Origin: Circinella minor
Taxonomy: Eukaryota; Mucoromycota; Mucoromycetes; Mucorales; Lichtheimiaceae
Length of the DNA: 64,000 bases
Assembly (NCBI GenBank): GCA_016758965.1
Contig: JAEPRB010000095.1
Location: forward strand, 62,001-126,000
Reading direction: 5' to 3'
Shown here piece after piece: positions 58,713 through 64,000 of the stretch. Every line of letters starts with the position of its first letter. The first letter of the stretch is position 1. The position numbers and the translations under genes are program-made. The notes under the pieces are model-generated. The model was not told the origin of the DNA. It was given only the letters and a program-made list of their open reading frames with translations, and did not search any database.

Positions 58713-61307
58713 TTAGATGCGACCGAATTGAGTTTTTCTTTTTTCAGCACGAATATTACGTTGGCGTTGAAGTTGACGAATATGCGTTTCGCAATAAATA
58801 CGACGTTCAAACATATAATAGGTATCTGTAATTTCACAACGACAAACCTGTTTTCGTAATTAAAGAAAATAGAAGAGACTTTTTTGAGTACAATTGATTT
58901 TCTCTATTTCTCTCTCATATATATTTACAAAACCAGCCAACAAGTATTATAAAAGATGAAATGAATATACATACGTTGCAACTAAAGCAAGCCGGATGGA
59001 ATCGCCAACCTTCAATAGTTTGTGCACAAGGGCCTTCAATAGGTTCATCACATGTTCGGCAAAGTGAATTATTCAACTGGTGATAGTGTCGTTTACAATA
59101 AGGTGAATTATCAAAAACATAAAAGGTATTATCTGGGAATGGACGATGGCATGTCTATAATCAAGTCAAATATTAATAAATATCATATTATTAATTTAAT
59201 TAGTTAGTTGGTTGATATTGAGGTGCAAGAGAGGAAAATAATATAGATTATAAATTTCAGATAGACTTACATGGCAACCAAAGCAGTCTAAATGCCATTT
59301 TCCTTGTAATTTACCATCTGTTGCAGAAACAGCTTGTCGTTCTACTGCTTTGCCACATGCACGACAAGAAGGCAAAAACAAAGCTTTAAAATCGGTTTTA
59401 CAATACAATCGACCTTGATGTTCTTTATATCCCGTTCGTTCATCAATAGGTTGATAACAATGATAGCATTTCACATGGCCAGGATGATAATATTGTCCCA
59501 GAGCCTTAATTGAGTTAGTGTTTGCAGTGATTGGTCGTTCACTATATATTAATATGATAAACAAACGTGAGAAAATTAAACCCTTATTTTTTTTTGTCTA
59601 TTTTTCAACATGTAAAACACAAAGGTAAAACTATCTTGTGATACATTACCATCCTGCACAAGTGATGCGCTTTTTAACTACATTATAATCCCGTTCACAA
59701 TAGAGTTTTCCATTATGGTCAAAGCAGGGTCGTCGATGATCAAAGGTGGTACGGCATAGTTGGCAAGTGTAACATTGTTTATGGTAATATTTGTTACGAT
59801 CGTTTACAACATCATCACGATAATCAAATTCGTCTCCACATTGTTGGCATTGGTCAGCAGCGTTTTTTTGTTTTTGGCTATTATTATTATACAGGTCATC
59901 AGGACGTTGGGTACTATCATTAATATCACTACCAAAACTATTCATTAAATCAGCCATCAAGGTGTCCAATGCTCCTCCACGTTGATGATCTTTTGCTGAT
60001 TCATATCCTAATAATGGAAATATTGTTATTTTTATCAGTATTACCGACAAAATGTAAATTGTTTATTTTTAATTATTGGTGTTGGTTTTTATTTATTTAT
60101 TTACCTCTGTTTTGATCAAAATATTCTCGTGGTGGTGAATGTGGTTGTCTTGGTGATCTATATATAAATTAGGAATAAGCACATACACGAGGCAAAAAGG
60201 TAAAAAAAGTGTGCGCGGGGTGAAAGTACGAAATAACAATAGTAACACAAACGGTTTTTTTTTGCGCGGTTTCCAAAAAAAAAAAAAAAGCCAAAAAAAA
60301 AAAAAAATAACGTTACTTTTTAGTTAGATCGCCTGGAGCAGGTGAAGTGCTGTTTAATGGTCGATCATAAGCTGATTGTGGAAATCCAGTTGATTTTGGA
60401 CTAGTGTGACCACGATAGTTATAATCATCATTATTTCTTAATCGACTGTCATCACGATACGTTGGAGAACGACTGCCACTACCAGAAGAAGAAGGTGATG
60501 GTAAAGAAGGTTGTTGCTGTTGATCTTTTGCTGACGGTCGTCTTAATTCAGATACTAATCCTTGGTATGGAGGTGTCATAGGTCCACGTTGATTTGAACT
60601 GTTACTGTACTTATCTTGTGAAGTTGAATAAGTATCGTATCGTTTAGTAGGACTCTGTAAGGGGCTAATTGGAGACGGAGAAGGCTTGTATTTATCTAAA
60701 TTTCATATTTGTTATGTCAATTATTATATTGTTTTCTAATGAAATCTCTTTTTTGTTTGATCCTCACTCCTTTTTTTTTTTTCTTTATTTTTTTTCCACT
60801 ATCACCACCACCCGTTCATTATCAATTGAGGTATGTAATATAGCTATGTTATATATACCACATTAATATAAAACTATGGTAGAAGTAAACAAATTAAATA
60901 TATATGAGTATACCTCTTTATTTTTCTCTGTTTCATTCATTGTACCCATTATAATCTATTACTGCTATAAACAATTAGGCAAAATAAAATAAAAAAAAGG
61001 ACATACCATGGCAACTTGTGTTTACGTGTATCCGTTTCCATAGATACATGCTTCTCCTTTTCTCTATCTATCATATAGATAGAAGAAAACAAATAAAGAG
61101 AGCATGACAGAAAGAAACACTTTATACACATTACTAAAGATAATAAACTCTCTTCTTACCATTTTGTCGTGGAAGAATAGGTAAATCAGGAACAGGTGGC
61201 ATATTTGAGCAGACGTGTTCACCAAGTTTTCGAATTTGAACATCTTCACCACAGTCAGAGCACTTGACAGTAGGCAAAATCTGCGACATTCGTTCTTTTG
61301 CCAACAT
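58713..61307 (-). CDS. LIM-domain protein, paxillin-like (Pxl1 type)
   Basis: Seven exons (61307-61160, 60695-60317, 60157-60105, 60007-59650, 59541-59271, 59154-58975, 58847-58713) give 507 residues. The N-terminus has a Cys pair (VKCSDCGED). A Pro/Ser-rich disordered region of about 200 residues follows. Four consecutive LIM domains then begin CQQCGDEF, CAGCERPI, CRACGKAV and CRTCDEPI, each with the H-x2-C / C-x2-C second finger (YYHKQCYTCQLC, YHPGHVKCYHC, WHLDCFGCHTC, FHPACFSCNVC). Paxillin-like LIM proteins scaffold actin and Rho signalling at growth sites. The 464-bp first intron is far longer than others and may hide a small exon. The gene is divergent from the GMPPA-like gene. Confidence 0.9.
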
Positions 61308-61757
61308 TATATTTTTTAAAACGAAATGTCAATGAGGGATGAAAAAAAAGTGAAAAGGAAAGTAAGTCGTGTATTGTGTGAAGTTTAAAGAGAGAAAGAA
61401 AGAGAGGTTAAAAAATAGAGTAAGGATTAAAATCAACCCGATTTTATCGTCATGAAAAAAACATAAAAGTAACACCAACTCATGCATTTTGGCTCACTTT
61501 AATAGTAAGTGCCTAATTCATTAGCCAATAAGGATCCAATCCTGCAATTAGTTAACCAAGGTTAAATAACTTTGCTCTCTATTGCTGGGCAAAAAATAAT
61601 TACACGCTTTGATAAAACTAAACCGCGGAATCCAAAGTCATATAGCTCATTAAATAGGTTCCATCACACTAATTTTTTTTGACATATATTTCTATACCAA
61701 TAGCGTACACTCTTTCTTTTCTTTTCTTCTTTTTTTTATTACTTATTCGAATCAATA
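61308..61757. promoter_or_regulatory. shared divergent promoter, LIM gene / GMPPA-like gene
   Basis: 450 bp between start codons. Two CCAAT boxes lie at 61525-61529 and 61536-61540. A TTAACC-AA-GGTTAA inverted pair lies at 61552-61565. A pyrimidine tract at about 61715-61740 precedes the GMPPA start. These are plausible binding sites for the CCAAT complex and an unknown factor; function is inferred from position. Confidence 0.5.
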
Positions 61758-63603
61758 ATGTCGACATTTAAAGCAGTTATCCTTGTAGGTGGTCCATCAA
61801 GAGCCACACGATTCCGTCCTCTTTCACTCGATGTACCTAAACCTTTATTCCCAGTAGCAGGTGCTCCTGTGGTTTCGCATCATCTGCGTGCATTATCCAA
61901 AGTAGATGGTTTAAAAGAAGTTTTAATTATTGGTTTTTTCGAGGATAACGTGTTTTCTCGTTTTGTCGATGATGCAGCAACTGAATTCCCCAATCTTCAT
62001 ATCCGGTAAATCAATATATATAAAATACTCTCGTATTCTTAACATATCTTCTTTCTTTTATTAGCTCGCACATACGTAAAACAAATATGTTAATATTACG
62101 CGTTAAATATAAATTATCAAATATATATTAGTTATCTTCGTGAATATCAAGAACTGGGTACTGCTGGTGGTTTGTATCATTTTCGTGACGAGATCTTGCG
62201 TGGAAATCCACAACAATTTTTTGTTATCCACGTTGATATCGCCTCTGCTTTTCCATTGAATGAGATGGTTGAAGCTCATATGAAACATCGTGGTTTATGT
62301 ACCATGTTAGGTACTAAGGTAACAATAAACGAATTTTTTTTTGTTAAAATATGAATTCATAGCTATAATATACATGTAACATATATATTTCACAACAACA
62401 ACAACAAAAATAACAGGTTCCCCGTGAACAAGCAACAAAGTATGGCTGCTTAGTGGCCAAACCAAGTACCAATGAAGTTCTTCATTATGTTGAAAAGCCA
62501 GATTCCTTTATTTCTGATTTGATCTCTTGTGGTGTATTTTTATTTGATACTGCCGTTTTCGGTGAAATGAAGAAAGCCATCGATCGTAAAAAGGATTCTA
62601 CAGAAGAAAATGATTATTTGTGGACACCTTCCGATGATAAACTTCGATTAGAACAGGATTTATTAAGACCTTTGTCAGAACAGCATAAATTATATGTTCA
62701 TGTTACTGAAAATTTTTGGAGACAAATCAAGACGGCTGGGTAAGTAAATAACGAAAAGAAATAGGGGCGGGATTATGGAATTACGTCGTGTTTAACATAA
62801 AAGGTTAATACGGATGGATATTGATGACATAAAATAGCTCGTCGATCCCAGCCAATGCGGCATATCTTGAATTGATTAAGAAGGAATCTCCCGAAAAATT
62901 GGCTCAATCCAAGCCCGAAGGACCTGAAATAATTGGTGCTGTTTATATTCACCCATCAGCCCATGTTGATCCAACTGCAAAGGTAAGTCAAAAGATTCAG
63001 CATAATAAAGATTATATGTAATTATCAAGAAACAAGTGGCCTAAAATAAACTTATTTGTTAATAGATTGGTCCCAACGTATCGATCGGTCCACGTGTTAC
63101 AGTTGGTAAAGGCGTTCGTATCAAGGATTCTATTATTTTGGATAATGTTCAACTTGGTGTATGTCTTTTTTTTTCTTGTTATTATTGTTGGGAGGAAATA
63201 TATGGGTGGAACGATAGGTTTAACGAAGAGTGATCTGTTAATAATAATAACTTTACTAATATTTATGTATTAGACTGCCAGCTGTGTTCTTCATTCTGTC
63301 ATTGGCTGGAATAGTAAAATTGGTAAATGGACACGTGTGGAAGGTAGCCCCGCAAGCGATCATAATATTGACATGATGAAGAATGGTGTCAAGAGTCAAA
63401 GTATAACAATTTTAGGTAAGTAATAAGTATTTGACATTCATGTTTTAACTATCTGATCAACTTATTTACTGACTTTAAATTATTCAATAATCGTAATAAT
63501 AGGCAAGGAAGTATTAGTTGCTGATGAAGTGATCGTCCGTAATTGTATTGTTCTCCCTCATAAGGAGTTGAAATCGTCCTTCCATAGCGAAATTCTTATG
63601 TAA
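61758..63603 (+). CDS. GMPPA: GMPPA-like mannose-1-phosphate guanylyltransferase subunit
   Basis: Seven exons (61758-62005, 62132-62318, 62417-62739, 62838-62982, 63066-63158, 63274-63415, 63503-63603) give 412 residues. The nucleotidyltransferase domain opens AVILVGGPSRATRFRPLS followed by VPKPLFPVAGAPV, then GTAGGLYHFRDEIL, VDIASAFPLNEMV, YGCLVAKPS, HYVEKPDSFISDLISCG and FWRQIKTAG. A left-handed beta-helix domain follows (IHPSAHVDPTAKIGPNVSIG, CVLHSVIGWNSKIGKW), ending in the typical NCIVLPHKEL. The GMPPA type is the regulatory partner of GMPPB, which makes GDP-mannose for glycans and cell wall. The signature loop reads PSRATR where relatives have Gly before Thr-Arg, and VDIAS replaces the usual ADVxS, consistent with a regulatory rather than fully catalytic subunit. 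Confidence 0.94.
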
Positions 63604-64000
63604 AAAATAACTGCAAGAAGTCAACAAAAAATAACCCAAGGAACTTTTTATATATTGATGGAATCCCTCTCATATCCCTCTTTCTACGTTAGTTTATTTG
63701 TTATATATAACATTTTTATTATATTCATAAAGGAAACACATGCATAAGGAACCCGTTAAATTATTCCCATGACGTTGATGTGTGTTTGTTGTCAAAAAGT
63801 GCTTGGCAATAATTTCTAAAAGACATTTTTTGGGGGAGGAAATCAATTCATTATTATTAATGCGAGCGAAAATGCGGAGTCGAGTCATTTGTACTTCTTT
63901 TTCTTTTCCAAACCTTTTTTTTTCTTATTTTACTTTTTATTATTTCAATGGCTTTGAACGCTTGACATGGATTCAGTTAAAAAGTAAATTCTTTAGTGTT
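63604..64000. other. 3' region of GMPPA-like gene; no further gene
   Basis: AT-rich, T-runs near 63900. A 64-codon minus-strand open frame (63888-63694) has no recognisable content and is not accepted. Confidence 0.5.

Noticed and set aside
1..64000. CRISPR arrays, rRNA operons, intact tRNA genes, replication origins
   Set aside because: Looked for regularly spaced repeats, tRNA B boxes and rRNA signature segments; none found. The window is eukaryotic nuclear DNA.

Overview
The window looks like nuclear DNA of an early-diverging filamentous fungus, most likely Mucoromycota/Mucorales. The sequence is strongly AT-rich. Genes are intron-dense, with mostly 50-130 bp introns bounded by GT(A/T)..TAG/CAG. 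The protein set is fungal, and there is a decayed Ndc10/Crypton-type tyrosine-recombinase gene of the kind that is abundant in mucoralean genomes. The lineage call is inference; no species is claimed.

Layout. 1-0.8 kb: 3' part of an unrecognised plus-strand gene. 3.0-3.2 kb: a complete U6 snRNA gene (minus) with a pol III TATA box and T-run terminator, followed by a foldback repeat. 5.3-11.3 kb: a graveyard of mobile DNA: two copies of a 70-bp palindromic MITE-like element, a LINE fragment truncated at both ends, a Crypton/Ndc10-like pseudogene, and two direct-repeat copies that each lie just past the 3' end of a minus-strand relic. 11.9-13.4 kb: ZIP zinc transporter. 16.4-21.8 kb: UTP7 (rRNA processing), holocytochrome c synthase and, divergently, the mitochondrial phosphate carrier. 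23-28 kb: an Ish1/Msc1-like secretory protein, PEX11 and the splicing factor WBP11. 28.2-29.1 kb: two overlapping minus-strand ORFs of unknown function. 33.3-38.4 kb: a TALE homeodomain factor and a CBM21/PP1 glycogen-targeting protein. 41.6-46.9 kb: a coiled-coil/poly-Asn protein and a secreted protein. 47.2-49.5 kb: a ten-exon palmitoyl-protein thioesterase gene. 53.8-57.3 kb: TMA22/DENR and an Sso-type syntaxin. 58.7-63.6 kb: a four-LIM paxillin-like protein, divergent from a GMPPA-like sugar nucleotidyltransferase.

The recognised genes are ordinary core functions; there is no gene cluster in the metabolic sense. Two head-to-head pairs (HCCS/phosphate carrier and LIM/GMPPA) share short intergenic promoters, and the first pair is functionally coherent because both products serve mitochondrial respiration.

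All multi-exon models were built by hand from splice consensus and reading-frame continuity, and every listed complete model closes in frame. Weak spots are the Pex11 third exon, the first intron of the LIM gene and the reading frame at 28.9 kb. The most notable points are the Crypton/LINE/MITE island, a GC-AG intron in WBP11, 8-nt micro-exons in the phosphate carrier and PPT1 genes, four Cys-Pro heme motifs in HCCS, UUCG-capped hairpins at both ends of U6, and a Cys-rich ORF overlapping a longer unknown ORF. I did not find a clearly new multi-gene system.
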